Of a stretch of 64,000 bases of DNA, positions 35,515 to 44,817 are shown one piece after another. Each line of letters opens with the position of its first letter. The first letter of the stretch is position 1. The stretch spans positions 1 through 64,000 of the forward strand of contig JBCBUL010000004.1 in assembly GCA_039818165.1 (NCBI GenBank), read 5' to 3'. The DNA is from UBA5336 sp039818165 (GTDB lineage Bacteria; Pseudomonadota; Alphaproteobacteria; Caulobacterales; Hyphomonadaceae). The translations under genes and the position numbers were made by a program. Under the pieces are notes generated by a model. The model made no database searches. It was not told where the DNA came from and saw nothing but the letters and a program-made list of their open reading frames with translations.

Positions 35515-35919
35515 ATGATTTTTGACGTCATCGCCATCATTGGGCTCGCTTTTGGCGCGCTTATCGGATTCGGAAGTCTGGTTAGTCCGGCATGGGCGGC
35601 AGGTGTCGTTCGATTGGTCGAAGACCCCGACAAGCCCGGAGGCTACTCAGAGTTCCGAGCGACCTATGGGGGCTTGCTCCTAATGACCCATGGCGTGGCG
35701 CTCGCCCTTTTCGTGATGGGCGAGAGCCTGAGCGGCGCCCTGATTGCCCTGCCCCTGGCCGCAGGATGGTTCGGTGCCGCTATCGGACGGACAGCGTCTC
35801 TGCTGTTCGACATGGAAAAACTGCGTGCGCCCGCCATGAATCCCACCTGGATTGTCACAGAACTGGTCCTTGGGCTTGCGATCTCCGCACCCTTGATCCA
35901 CTACGTCGCCAGCAACTAG
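35515..35919 (+). CDS. DUF4345-like membrane protein
   Basis: A 134-residue membrane protein with four hydrophobic helices (about residues 3-25, 45-68, 72-95 and 112-130). SEFRATYGGLLLMTHGVALAL matches the conserved centre of DUF4345. Function unknown. The ATG at 35515 is the first protein-like start; the frame is open 15 codons upstream. The rluB gene begins 11 bases after its stop. Confidence 0.65.
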   Translation: MIFDVIAIIGLAFGALIGFGSLVSPAWAAGVVRLVEDPDKPGGYSEFRATYGGLLLMTHGVALALFVMGESLSGALIALPLAAGWFGAAIGRTASLLFDMEKLRAPAMNPTWIVTELVLGLAISAPLIHYVASN

Positions 35920-35930
35920 GAACCTTTTCC

Positions 35931-36842
35931 ATGACGGAGCGTCGAGAGACGGGCCGCCGGACAGCGCGCCCTCATCGCGCTGCACGTCCGTCTCGCCCGA
36001 AAACGAAACCCAGCGCCCCTCAGTTAGGGGAAACAGCGCCAGGTGAGCGGATCGCAAAATACCTCGCGAGAGCTGGCGTAGCCTCCCGCCGGGCCTGTGA
36101 AGTGCTCATTGCCGAAGGCAAGGTCAGCATCAATGGCCGAAAAGTAAAAACGCCGGCCGAAAAGGTCACCGGTAGCGAGGACATTCGCGTCCACGGGCTT
36201 GTCATTGAGGCACCAGAGGCCACCCGTCTTTGGCGCTATCACAAACCCGCAGGCTTGATTACGACCAATTCAGACCCGGGTGGACGGCGAACCATATTTG
36301 ACGAGCTACCGAAAACGCTGCCCCGAACGGTCACCATCGGACGCCTGGACCTGAACACGGAAGGCCTCCTTCTGCTCACCAATGATGGCGAGTTGGCCCG
36401 CAAACTCGAAAAGCCGGGCAACGGCATGGTGCGTCGCTATCGAGCCCGGGCATATGGTAAAGTCGCCCCTGAAAAACTCGCGCGTCTCGCGAGTGGTATA
36501 ACGGTCGACGGTGAACGTTTCGGCGCAATCGAAGCCGTGCTTGATCAGGAAACGGGCGCAAATGCCTGGCTGAATGTGTCTCTTCAGGAAGGTAAAAAGC
36601 GAGAGGTGCGTCGCGCGCTGGAGGCCGTTGGCTTGCAGGTAAACCGGCTTATTCGCGTCGCGTATGGCCCACTTGAGCTGGGCAGCCTGAAACCCGGCGC
36701 CGTCGAAGAAGTGTCAGCGGCTCAGTTGCAAACCGAGCTCTCCTCGTTTCTCGCGCCAGCGCGAGAAGACGGACGAGGTGCCCCCCGCAAACCAACTCGA
36801 AACAAGCGGACTGGAAGAAAGCCACGCAAAGGTGCATCCTAG
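35931..36842 (+). CDS. rluB: 23S rRNA pseudouridine synthase (RluB/RsuA family)
   Basis: A 303-residue protein. A basic disordered N-terminus (residues 1-45) precedes an S4 domain (RIAKYLARAGVASRRACEVL, INGRKVKTPAEKV). The catalytic domain has the Asp in TIGRLDLNTEGLLLLTNDGE and the later KKREVRRALEAVGLQVNRLI. The C-terminal 40 residues are Lys/Arg-rich and of low complexity. RluB modifies U2605 of 23S rRNA in E. coli; RluE/RluF-type specificity cannot be excluded. Confidence 0.88.
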   Translation: MTERRETGRRTARPHRAARPSRPKTKPSAPQLGETAPGERIAKYLARAGVASRRACEVLIAEGKVSINGRKVKTPAEKVTGSEDIRVHGLVIEAPEATRLWRYHKPAGLITTNSDPGGRRTIFDELPKTLPRTVTIGRLDLNTEGLLLLTNDGELARKLEKPGNGMVRRYRARAYGKVAPEKLARLASGITVDGERFGAIEAVLDQETGANAWLNVSLQEGKKREVRRALEAVGLQVNRLIRVAYGPLELGSLKPGAVEEVSAAQLQTELSSFLAPAREDGRGAPRKPTRNKRTGRKPRKGAS

Positions 36843-36870
36843 GGTCAAAAGAAGATCCGGAGGAGCCCCA

Positions 36871-38199
36871 ATGGCCTTTACCAACGTCTCCGAAACGGCA
36901 CAGGAAGAACGAGACCAACCACGCGGCCCCGCCAATGCTCCGGTGTTCGACCACAAAAGCGCCGTCAATCTCGGCCATTGGGAACCTTTCCTAAAAGGCC
37001 AACCGTTCAGTGCCTTTGCGGACTTGCGCGAACATGCGCCAGTCTACTGGCATCCTGAAGAAGAAGGCCTCGGTTCGGGTTTCTGGGCGTTGACGCGCTA
37101 TGACGACATCCGCCAGGTTGAGCTAGATACCGCCACTTTCAGCTCCCAGCGGGGTGGCATCCTGATGAATTACGGGATGCCCGAGGGGCGCTACCCCCTG
37201 CTCCATCGGGCCTCTCTCGACACCATGATTTGTCTCGATCAGCCCTACCATATGCCCTTGCGCCGGGAGCATATGCCATTCTTCACGCCCACATACATCT
37301 CTGAGCTTCGCAAGCGCGTAGACGAGCATGTCTCACTGCTGCTGGACGGAATGGAACAAGCTGGCCCAGTTGTGGATATGGTTGAGATGTTCTCAGCGGA
37401 GCTGCCCCTGTTCACGCTGTGTGAAATCCTCGGTGTCGCGCCCGCTGACAGGCCCAAGCTTGTAAAATGGATGCATTATCTGGAAGTCGCCGGACACACG
37501 ATGGCACAGGGCGACGACATCGATCCCACTTTCTTCGGAGACTTCGTTCAGAACGTGCTTGAGATGTTCGAGTTCGGAAAACGCGAACTGCTAGCGCGCC
37601 GGGCAGAGCCCAGAAACGACCTGCTTTCATCCATCGCAAATGCCAAAATTGACGGCGAATTGCTGTCCGATGAATTCCTCGACGGATCCTGGCTTCTTAT
37701 TGTGTTCGCCGGCAATGACACCACGCGCAACTCGCTATCGGGCACTATGCGACTTTTGACCGAGTTCCCGGATCAAAAGGCCCGCTTGATCGACTCCCCG
37801 GACCTTCTTGGAAACATGGTGCATGAGGCCATCCGAATGGTCAGCCCGGTGATGTATATGCGGCGCACGGCGACCCGCGATACGGTCCTGCGCGGACAGA
37901 CCATCGCCGAGGGCGAAAAAGTCGTGATGTATTATGGCGCTGCAAACCGCGATCCTTCCGTGTTTTCAAACCCGGACCAGTTCGACGTGTCACGTGGAAA
38001 TGCGAAGGACCATATCGCCTTTGGCATCGGCCCCCATGTCTGCCTGGGTCAGCGTGTTGCAAACATGCAGCTTGAAGCGGCCTACAGTCAAATTCTGACG
38101 CGCTTTCCGAACATCACGTGGACGGGCGAGCAGGAAATCGCGCCGAACAATTTTGTCCACGCGATTTCCAAACTGATGGTCAACTTGGGCGCTCACTGA
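36871..38199 (+). CDS. Cytochrome P450
   Basis: A 442-residue soluble bacterial P450. I-helix oxygen-binding segment LIVFAGNDTTRNSLSGT, K-helix ExxR in HEAIRMVSPV, and the haem-binding loop FGIGPHVCLGQRVA (Cys ligand) are all intact. The N-terminus has no membrane anchor. AGGAG sits seven bases before the ATG at 36871. The subfamily is near the group of fatty-acid, terpene or sterol-ring oxidising P450s in my reading, which is uncertain. No ferredoxin or reductase gene is adjacent, so its redox partners are elsewhere. Confidence 0.93.
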   Translation: MAFTNVSETAQEERDQPRGPANAPVFDHKSAVNLGHWEPFLKGQPFSAFADLREHAPVYWHPEEEGLGSGFWALTRYDDIRQVELDTATFSSQRGGILMNYGMPEGRYPLLHRASLDTMICLDQPYHMPLRREHMPFFTPTYISELRKRVDEHVSLLLDGMEQAGPVVDMVEMFSAELPLFTLCEILGVAPADRPKLVKWMHYLEVAGHTMAQGDDIDPTFFGDFVQNVLEMFEFGKRELLARRAEPRNDLLSSIANAKIDGELLSDEFLDGSWLLIVFAGNDTTRNSLSGTMRLLTEFPDQKARLIDSPDLLGNMVHEAIRMVSPVMYMRRTATRDTVLRGQTIAEGEKVVMYYGAANRDPSVFSNPDQFDVSRGNAKDHIAFGIGPHVCLGQRVANMQLEAAYSQILTRFPNITWTGEQEIAPNNFVHAISKLMVNLGAH

Positions 38200-38220
38200 G
38201 TCTGCGCGCCCATAGACGTC

Positions 38221-39090
38221 CTAACGGTCTCGAACCGTGAATTCAGTTCGCCGATTTGCGGCGTTCGCTTCGGGAGTTTCAGCATTAATCAGAGGGAAGG
38301 TTTCACCATACCCACGCGCTGTGAGGATGGTGGATGAGACGCCTTTGTTGATCAGGTATTGGCGAACGGCACGCGCGCGCTGGACAGAGATGTTCTGGTT
38401 CAGAACCGCATCACCGCGCTTGTCGGTGTGTCCGCCAACCTCAATCTCAAACCGAGAACAAAGGGTCGCGACACCTGCCGCGGCGTCCAGCAATCGGGCG
38501 CTCTCTTCATTGATATCCGAACGTCCCACCGCGAATGAAACGTTGCGCCCTTCCATCACACGCACGAAGGCCGCCTGGCATTCGCCAACGGAGGAAGCCG
38601 CCGTAAGCCCCTCAAGCGCGGCGCCAACCGCTTCCTCTTCGCCTTCGACGGAAATGCCATCAACAATCAGAATGTCCCTTCCCTGAGGCACATCCTTGAT
38701 CGCACGCTCCGCGGCGCTGTAGGCTCGATCGGCGACGTCGCGCGTCGGTGCGAGCCCAGTGAGCGTAATGACCCCCTCCTCAGCGTTTCTGGCGTTGAGT
38801 TGCAGCCATGGAAAACCGAGGTCAGGGAACGTTCCTTCAACGCGCTCTGTCCAGGTCAATTCGGGCTCTACAACACGTTCAATGATCACTGGGTCTGGCG
38901 CTTGCGCAGCCGCAAGGCGGCCATTCACTACCTGATAGAGCGCCCCTTCTTCAATCGGTACGCATTCGACAGAGGCCTGCGCTGTGGTTGCGCCATTCCC
39001 TCCCGCAGGCGCCGTCGCCTGGGGGGCGCAAGCCGTTGCGACGGCTACCAGCGCCGCGCCGAATGTGATGCGTATCCCGGTCAACACCAT
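38221..39090 (-). CDS. OmpA-family outer-membrane/peptidoglycan-binding lipoprotein
   Basis: A 289-residue protein with a signal ending at VATACAP (likely lipoprotein Cys about 22). The middle (about residues 85-160) resembles a BON-like domain with GVITLTGLAPTRDVADRAY. The C-terminal OmpA domain has IEVGGHTDKRGDAVLNQNIS, VQRARAVRQYLINKGV and NRRTEFTVRD, with the Asp and Arg that bind diaminopimelate. It should anchor the outer membrane to peptidoglycan. Start at MVLTGIRITFG (39090). Confidence 0.85.
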   Translation of the reverse strand: MVLTGIRITFGAALVAVATACAPQATAPAGGNGATTAQASVECVPIEEGALYQVVNGRLAAAQAPDPVIIERVVEPELTWTERVEGTFPDLGFPWLQLNARNAEEGVITLTGLAPTRDVADRAYSAAERAIKDVPQGRDILIVDGISVEGEEEAVGAALEGLTAASSVGECQAAFVRVMEGRNVSFAVGRSDINEESARLLDAAAGVATLCSRFEIEVGGHTDKRGDAVLNQNISVQRARAVRQYLINKGVSSTILTARGYGETFPLINAETPEANAANRRTEFTVRDR

Positions 39091-39198
39091 ACTGAACCTC
39101 TTAAACCCGCGCGAAATCACGCGCAAAACCCTGTTAGCCACGCAAATCTGCAACGGTTCGGCTTACGGTGTCAAAACCCTTCGCTTACGGCGCGAGGG

Positions 39199-39819
39199 TC
39201 ATTTTGGGAGCGGCGCCACCTCGAAGTGTACTTCATTTTTTCGGAATGGAGCCGGAACCCAGGGACCGCTGTAGAAATTGAAGGTCGGAGCGCCGAGCGG
39301 CTCAAGACCGTTTTCCTCCATCCACGCTGCAAGCGCATTCGCAGCCTCTTCTTGTTGGCGGTCAGAACCGCCCCCGGAAAAGCGATAGGATGCAACCCGC
39401 CGGACCGGAAGCTCGGCCAGGATCACATCAGAATTATTTGGGATTGGAAGCGCGTCCATCGTCCATTCCGATGGCATGACGAAGCTGATTACGGTCTGGT
39501 TCGCAGACGCCTCGGTTTGAGTGACGGGCACTGTCATATCTATTTTCTGAGCCACGGAGCGCTGGGACACCGGCGCAGTCATTTCGATGTTTCCGCGCGC
39601 CTGATTGTTCCCAAAAATGTAATCCGCGAGCGGGCGAAACCCGAGATTGGCGGCCTCGCGGCCGGAAGCATTCACAATCACACTCGCCACGATCACGGGA
39701 TCATAGGTACGGACTTCGAACCGCCCTTCGGCCCGCTCCACAGTATGAGCTGGCTCTTCATAGGCCGATGCTGTCGCGGGCAGCATGGCAACCACGGCAG
39801 ACGCAATGAGGTTTTTCAT
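39199..39819 (-). CDS. SOUL-family haem-binding-like protein
   Basis: A 206-residue protein with a cleavable signal peptide (ending near ATASA). Mature sequence has ERAEGRFEVRTYDPVIVASV, MTAPVSQ, KIDMTVPVTQ, VISFVMPSEWTMDALPIPNN and FNFYSGPWVPAPFRKNEV, the SOUL pattern found in plants, animals and bacteria. Haem or tetrapyrrole binding in the periplasm is inferred from the family; no specific ligand residue is evident. Confidence 0.85.
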   Translation of the reverse strand: MKNLIASAVVAMLPATASAYEEPAHTVERAEGRFEVRTYDPVIVASVIVNASGREAANLGFRPLADYIFGNNQARGNIEMTAPVSQRSVAQKIDMTVPVTQTEASANQTVISFVMPSEWTMDALPIPNNSDVILAELPVRRVASYRFSGGGSDRQQEEAANALAAWMEENGLEPLGAPTFNFYSGPWVPAPFRKNEVHFEVAPLPK

Positions 39820-39865
39820 GGGGTGGGCTCCGGATCACAACTTCTAAAGCCCTATACGGGGTGAT

Positions 39866-41155
39866 CTAGAGACCAGATTTCACCACGTCACCGCCCTTCA
39901 TCACGAAGTCGACACTCATCACTTCCTCAATATCTTCGAGTGGGTCACCATCGAATGCGACGAGATCAGCTAGTTTTCCAACTTCCAGTGTCCCGATCTG
40001 GCTGTCCATTTCCAGGTGCTGAGACGCGATGACAGTCGCGGTGTAAATCGCTTCTTCCGGCGTGTATCCAGCTTCTACCATCAGCAAGAACTCCTCAGCA
40101 TTTCCGCCGTGCACAGACACCCCCGTATCGGTGCCAAACGCGACACGCACTCCGCCGGTGCGCGCGGTTCGCAGCATGTCCAGCATGAGTGGCCCGACGA
40201 TGGCGGCTTTTGCGCGGGACGGTTCAGGCAACCACGGCTCATTGGTCCAACCGGTGACAGTTGCGCCCGCCAGAACCGTTGGCACCAGCGTCGCGCCGGT
40301 TTCGTTGAACAAGGCTACAGTTTCGTCGTCGAGATATGTGCCGTGTTCGATGGACTGCACACCGTTGCGCAGTGCAGCCTCAATCCCGCCCTTCCCGTGG
40401 GCATGAGCCGTTACTTTTCGGCCCATTGTTGCGGCGGTCTGAACAATGGCGGCGATCTCGTCATCGAACAATTGCTGTTCAAGGCCGGCGGCCGTGTTGG
40501 ACAAGACACCGCCCGTGGCCGTGATCTTGATAAGGTCCGCGCCATTCTTGATCACCTGGCGGGTCGCCCTCCGGCAATCGTCCGCGCCATTGCATGTGTT
40601 GCCCGTAAAAATAGCCGACAAGGCGGGTGAGAAGCCATTGCTGTCTCCATGCCCCCCTGTGGGCGTGACGGCCCGGCCCGATGCGCGCACGCGAGGCCCG
40701 ATCACATCCCCGCGGGCGATGGCATCACGAAGCGAAAAGATAGCCTCATCGACACCGCCAACGTCCTGGACAGTCGTGAAACCGGCTTCAATAGTGAGGC
40801 GGGCGTGGCGAGCGCCCTGGAGCGCGTAGTCCGCTTCCGAGAATTCGAGCGCTTGCAAGCGACGGCCAGGTCCGTTTTCCGTCAGTAGGTGCACGTGCGC
40901 ATCGATCAGGCCGGGCAGCACGTAGGCATCTTTCAAATCAATCACACGCCCGCGCTCGGCAGGAAGCTGATAGCCAGGCACTATGGACGTGATCTTGCCG
41001 TCTTCGATCATGATTGTCTGGCGCCGTTCATAGCTCTCGCCCGGCACCGCCAAGACGTGTCCGGCATGGATGATCGCGTCTTGCGCGGACGCGGAGCCGA
41101 CAAAGCCAATGGCAGAGAGCGCCAATATGGTTGCGCAGAGTGTTTTCGAAATCAT
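39866..41155 (-). CDS. Secreted amidohydrolase (imidazolonepropionase-like metal-dependent hydrolase)
   Basis: A 429-residue protein with a signal peptide (MISKTLCATILALSAIGFVG, cleaved after SASA). Metal-site residues are present: HxH in LPGLIDAHVHLL, a Lys in DLIKITATGG, His in VTAHAHGKGG and SIEHGTYLDD, and Asp in VAFGTDTGVS. The set matches Xaa-Pro-dipeptidase/prolidase-like amidohydrolases of the Sgx260 type in my recollection. The product would act in the periplasm on peptides or cyclic amides. Start at MISKTL (41155); the frame is open upstream. Confidence 0.85.
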   Translation of the reverse strand: MISKTLCATILALSAIGFVGSASAQDAIIHAGHVLAVPGESYERRQTIMIEDGKITSIVPGYQLPAERGRVIDLKDAYVLPGLIDAHVHLLTENGPGRRLQALEFSEADYALQGARHARLTIEAGFTTVQDVGGVDEAIFSLRDAIARGDVIGPRVRASGRAVTPTGGHGDSNGFSPALSAIFTGNTCNGADDCRRATRQVIKNGADLIKITATGGVLSNTAAGLEQQLFDDEIAAIVQTAATMGRKVTAHAHGKGGIEAALRNGVQSIEHGTYLDDETVALFNETGATLVPTVLAGATVTGWTNEPWLPEPSRAKAAIVGPLMLDMLRTARTGGVRVAFGTDTGVSVHGGNAEEFLLMVEAGYTPEEAIYTATVIASQHLEMDSQIGTLEVGKLADLVAFDGDPLEDIEEVMSVDFVMKGGDVVKSGL

Positions 41156-41177
41156 CTTATTGGTCTCCCAGCTCTTT

Positions 41178-41501
41178 CTAGATGGCTTTGGGCAGCGTGG
41201 AACGCACCACTTCATAGCTCCGGGTCATCCTGGCACTTAGTTCTTCCGGGTCGGTGGTCGCTACATCGAAAGCAACCCAACCACCCCGCGGCAGATGCGG
41301 CGCACGTTTGGCAGCGCCAAACTCAATCAGCATCCTTGCGGTTTCTTCACTGTCGCACTTCACGGTCAGGTGGCCAGCTTCAGGCGCATGGACGGCGAAC
41401 ATCTTTCCACCAACCTTATAGACCTGACTGCCCTTCCACTGGACCACATGGCTCGCCCCCACATGCGATAGCGCATGTGATTTGATACTTTCGAGGGTCA
41501 C
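41178..41501 (-). CDS. MmcQ/YjbR-family protein
   Basis: A 107-residue protein of the YjbR fold. Conserved parts are VVQWKGSQVYKVGGKMFAVH, LTVKCDSEETARMLIE and HLPRGGWVAFDVATTDPEEL. DNA binding has been proposed for YjbR from its fold; the function is not established. The GTG start at 41501 overlaps the preceding gene's stop (GTGA), so the two are translationally coupled. Confidence 0.8.
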   Translation of the reverse strand: MTLESIKSHALSHVGASHVVQWKGSQVYKVGGKMFAVHAPEAGHLTVKCDSEETARMLIEFGAAKRAPHLPRGGWVAFDVATTDPEELSARMTRSYEVVRSTLPKAI

Positions 41502-42586
41502 CCGGACATCCCGGCGAGCCGTGCCTGGGACGCTGCAAATTGTGCCAGTGGCTTCACACGTTCAGCCATGCTGGCTGCATGCGCTGAATTTGCCGTCCCG
41601 TCGCGGACACGGCCAACGATGCCCTGGCAGATCGCCGCGAGACGGAAGGCGTTATAGGCGAAGTAATAGTTCAGGTCTGGAAGGCCATCACGCCCTGTAT
41701 GGGCACAATACATCGCGGCATACTCGTCCATGCTGGGAATGCCGTAGGCTTCGAGATCGTCGATATCTACAATCGCGCCCCGGGCGGGATCACTGCTAGG
41801 CATAACCCAGTTCATCAGATGATAGCTGAAATCCGCCATCGGATCGCCAAGCGTACAAAGCTCCCAATCCAGCACGGCGATCACGCGAGGCTCGGTTGGG
41901 TGGAGGATCATATTGTCGAGGCGATAGTCGCCATGGACAATTGTGGTCGTCTCGCCCGGTGGAATGTTCTCCGGCAACCAGTCCATCAACTGGTTCATGT
42001 CCTCGATCGTGTCGGTTTCAGACGCCCTGTACTGCTTCGACCAACGATGGACCTGCCGGGCAACATAGTCGCCTTCCTTGCCGAACCCCTCAAGGCCCGC
42101 AGCCTTCCAGTCCACATTATGCAGGTCAGCAAACGTCTTGACCTTGGCCTCGTAAATCGCGCGACGCTCGGCAGGTTCGTAATCTGGAAGCGTTCCATCC
42201 CAAAGAATGCGCCCTTCCACATTGTCCATCACATAGAACATGGTTCCAACGACTGCTTCGTCCTCACAAAGCGCATACGGCTTCGCTACGGGGTAGCCGA
42301 GCGGATGCAAGGCGCTGATAACGCGGAACTCACGGTCCACCGCATGGGCACTAGGGAGCAGTTTCCCCGGCGGTTTACGGCGCATGACGTAGGCTTTGCC
42401 GGGCGTAATCAACTTGTAGGTCGGATTGGACTGGCCGCCTTTGAACTGGCGAACAGTAAGTGGCCCCTCGTAGCCCTCCACGTATTCTGTCATCCACGCC
42501 GCAAGGTTGTCCTCGTTGAAGCGATGGCTTTCGGCAACATCCTGAGTGCCGGTGAAGAGTTCCTGTGCATTGCCGCTATGGACCAT
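41498..42586 (-). CDS. APH-type phosphotransferase (ACAD10/11 kinase-domain-like)
   Basis: A 362-residue aminoglycoside-phosphotransferase-fold kinase. The nucleotide site has QFKGGQSNPTYKLI and YVMRRKPPGKLLPSAHAVDR; the catalytic loop is IVHGDYRLDNMILH and the metal site is VLDWELCTLGDPMAD. This layout matches the kinase domain of ACAD10/11, which phosphorylates 4-hydroxyacyl-CoAs before dehydration. No acyl-CoA dehydrogenase gene is adjacent. GGGAGG precedes the ATG at 42586. Confidence 0.85.
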   Translation of the reverse strand: MVHSGNAQELFTGTQDVAESHRFNEDNLAAWMTEYVEGYEGPLTVRQFKGGQSNPTYKLITPGKAYVMRRKPPGKLLPSAHAVDREFRVISALHPLGYPVAKPYALCEDEAVVGTMFYVMDNVEGRILWDGTLPDYEPAERRAIYEAKVKTFADLHNVDWKAAGLEGFGKEGDYVARQVHRWSKQYRASETDTIEDMNQLMDWLPENIPPGETTTIVHGDYRLDNMILHPTEPRVIAVLDWELCTLGDPMADFSYHLMNWVMPSSDPARGAIVDIDDLEAYGIPSMDEYAAMYCAHTGRDGLPDLNYYFAYNAFRLAAICQGIVGRVRDGTANSAHAASMAERVKPLAQFAASQARLAGMSG

Positions 42587-42662
42587 GGCGCTGCCTCCCG
42601 CATTGCGAAGTTTTTTGCGATTAGTAACGTTATCGGCCCATCGGTAAATGGCGAACCCGGGG

Positions 42663-43040
42663 TCAAGCGGTTTGGCGAAGGGCCTCAATCGCGGAAATGG
42701 CGGTCTCCACAAGCCCCTCCGGGACAAAAATGTGATCGTGATGATAAGCTGCGACGGCGTTACAAGGCACGCCGACTGTGGCCAGAGCGGTCGATATGGC
42801 AGCTAGAAAGCCAACCGCCTCGAGGGACGAGTGGACGGATAGTTCCAACCAGGCAAAAGCGGCCCCATCGTCGGGGCCTGCCTGGCGGATCACGGTCCAT
42901 CCTTCCACTTCGGCAAACGCCATCGCGACGGACGAAAGATTTGGCGCATCCACTCGTGTTTCAAACACCCATCTCCCGGGGCGATGGGTGACAACGAGAC
43001 CACCCAAGAGCTTCGCCAGGTCGCGCTCTCCGGCGCTCAT
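42663..43040 (-). CDS. ACT-domain protein
   Basis: A 125-residue protein consisting of two ACT-like halves: VVTHRPGRWVFETR..., and FAWLELSVHSSLEAVGFLAA with the end AAYHHDHIFVPEGLVETAIS. The HDHIFVP motif is typical of small stand-alone ACT proteins (DUF2241-like). A ligand-binding, amino-acid-sensing role is plausible but not shown. The ATG at 43040 overlaps the purD stop by one base. Confidence 0.75.
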   Translation of the reverse strand: MSAGERDLAKLLGGLVVTHRPGRWVFETRVDAPNLSSVAMAFAEVEGWTVIRQAGPDDGAAFAWLELSVHSSLEAVGFLAAISTALATVGVPCNAVAAYHHDHIFVPEGLVETAISAIEALRQTA

Positions 43041-44335
43041 CACTTACGTGCTCGCCAGCCGATATCCCGGCGATGTATGCCGCCAGGCCAGTCAATCATG
43101 TCGACGCCTCGATACGCAGTATCCAACGCTGCTTCGAGTGTTGCCCCAATGGATGTGACCGCAAGAACGCGCCCGCCTTTTGAGACTAAGTCTCCGCTAC
43201 CATTCCGGTCTGTCCCGGCCTGAAAGACCTCCACCCCATCAATTGCACCGGCCGCATCCACATTGCCGATGACCTGGCCCTTCTCATAAGGGCCCGGATA
43301 GCCCCGGCTCGCGAGGATCACCGTCGCAGAGGGCCGGAAATTCTCGAGGTCCATAAGCGCCGCGAAGGCCTCGCCATTTCCCGCAAGTCCGCCCGTGGCC
43401 GCCGCCAACAGGCCCGGCACAATGTCTCCGCTCAGCCCGGCCATAAGGACCTGGCATTCGGGATCACCGAAGCGGACATTGAATTCAACGACTTTAGGAC
43501 CGGTGTTGGTGACCATCAGACCAACATACAACACGCCCTGATACGGCGTGCCGTCGCTCGCCATACCCTTCAACATCGGTTCGACAATCTCAGTCTTTGC
43601 GCGCTGGAGCAATTCCGGGGTCATGACAGGCGCGGGTGCATACGCGCCCATGCCGCCTGTGTTGGGACCCGTGTCACCATCACCAAGGCGCTTGTGATCC
43701 TGACAGGCTGGCAAATATACCGCGCCTTCTCCGTCCGTGAGAACGAACAGACTGGCCTCCTCCCCGTCCAGAAACTCTTCAATCACCAATCGTGACGACG
43801 CGTCGCCAAACTTGCCCGCCAACATGGCACGCGCTTCAGCTTTGGCCTCATCTAGCGACTCGATAATGGCAACGCCCTTGCCAGCCGCCAGGCCGTCAGC
43901 CTTGAGCACATAGGGCGGCGAGAGCGTTTCGAGGAACGCATCAATGGCGCCCTCATCGCCGCTTTCAAAGTCCTTGTACGCCGCGGTTGGCACCCCATAC
44001 CGCAGCATCGCTTCTTTCGAGAACGCCTTTGAGGTCTCGAGTTGGGCAGCGGCCTGGCTGGGACCAAACACGTCAAACCCGCGCGCTCTCAATACGTCAC
44101 TGACGCCAATAGCCAGGGGCGCTTCTGGACCGATAACAATCAGGTCCGGCTCGACTTGAAGCACAAGCTTCACAACATCTTCGATAGAGTCAGGCGACAT
44201 ATCAAAGCAGACGCCTATCTCGTCCATGCCGGGATTTCCCGGCGCGCACATCACCTGATCCACCAGAGGAGACTGGCTGATCTTCCAGGCCAGGGCATGT
44301 TCACGCCCGCCGCCGCCAAGTATGAGAATGTTCAT
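43040..44335 (-). CDS. purD: Phosphoribosylamine--glycine ligase
   Basis: A 431-residue ATP-grasp enzyme of purine synthesis that joins glycine to phosphoribosylamine. Motifs: MNILILGGGGREHALAWKI, YVLKADGLAAGKGVAI (ATP loop), VIEEFLDGEEASLFVLTDGE, TGGMGAYAPAP and EFNVRFGDPECQVLM. The frame is open 21 codons further upstream; MNILILGGGGREH at 44335 is the family start. Confidence 0.97.
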   Translation of the reverse strand: MNILILGGGGREHALAWKISQSPLVDQVMCAPGNPGMDEIGVCFDMSPDSIEDVVKLVLQVEPDLIVIGPEAPLAIGVSDVLRARGFDVFGPSQAAAQLETSKAFSKEAMLRYGVPTAAYKDFESGDEGAIDAFLETLSPPYVLKADGLAAGKGVAIIESLDEAKAEARAMLAGKFGDASSRLVIEEFLDGEEASLFVLTDGEGAVYLPACQDHKRLGDGDTGPNTGGMGAYAPAPVMTPELLQRAKTEIVEPMLKGMASDGTPYQGVLYVGLMVTNTGPKVVEFNVRFGDPECQVLMAGLSGDIVPGLLAAATGGLAGNGEAFAALMDLENFRPSATVILASRGYPGPYEKGQVIGNVDAAGAIDGVEVFQAGTDRNGSGDLVSKGGRVLAVTSIGATLEAALDTAYRGVDMIDWPGGIHRRDIGWRARK

Positions 44336-44421
44336 GGCGCGCTTGATGCGTCGGACCGGCTCTGCGATCAAGGGGCGGGGGAAATGACAAGGACGCACTC
44401 ACAGTGGCATCGGTTCGGGAT

Positions 44422-44817
44422 ATGAATGGTCTTTGGTCTGGGTGGTACACCTATTCCACACTCAGCGAACCCGTCCCCTTCACCGCCTGGATTGACGATT
44501 CTGCGGGGCTACTTACCGGATCGATCCTCGAGCCCAATACATTTTCGGCAATGGATATTGATGATCTTCAAGCCGAACTCGCCGGCACCCGTCTCGAACA
44601 ACAGATACATTTTTCAAAAACCTATGCCGCTGGCCAGGGCGCACATGAAAAACCCATCATATATGAGGGCCGCGCCGACGAGGACTTCATTACCGTACGC
44701 GGCCAATGGAGTTTTGCAAACCCGCGAGACGGGAAAGGCCCATTCGAGCTTTCTCGCTCATCCAAGTCTATCAGCGAGGGAATCCTGCGCGACGTCTTTG
44801 CATTCGCAGACCGCTAG
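44422..44817 (+). CDS. Hypothetical protein
   Basis: A 131-residue soluble protein of unknown function. The pattern LWSGWYTYSTLSEPVPFTAW, then TGSILEPNTF, a KTYAAGQG, IIYEGR and GQWSF suggests a small beta-barrel (lipocalin- or avidin-like) fold; I recall similar alphaproteobacterial proteins but no name. The ATG at 44422 is preferred; a GTG at 44404 would add six residues. Its stop overlaps that of the convergent CarF-like gene. Confidence 0.55.
   Translation: MNGLWSGWYTYSTLSEPVPFTAWIDDSAGLLTGSILEPNTFSAMDIDDLQAELAGTRLEQQIHFSKTYAAGQGAHEKPIIYEGRADEDFITVRGQWSFANPRDGKGPFELSRSSKSISEGILRDVFAFADR

Noticed and set aside
38800..39864. 354-codon open frame on the plus strand
   Set aside because: Spans the OmpA-family and SOUL genes in antisense; no motif.
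41699..42991. 430-codon open frame on the plus strand
   Set aside because: Runs antisense through the APH-type kinase and ACT genes, both well supported; composition is not protein-like.
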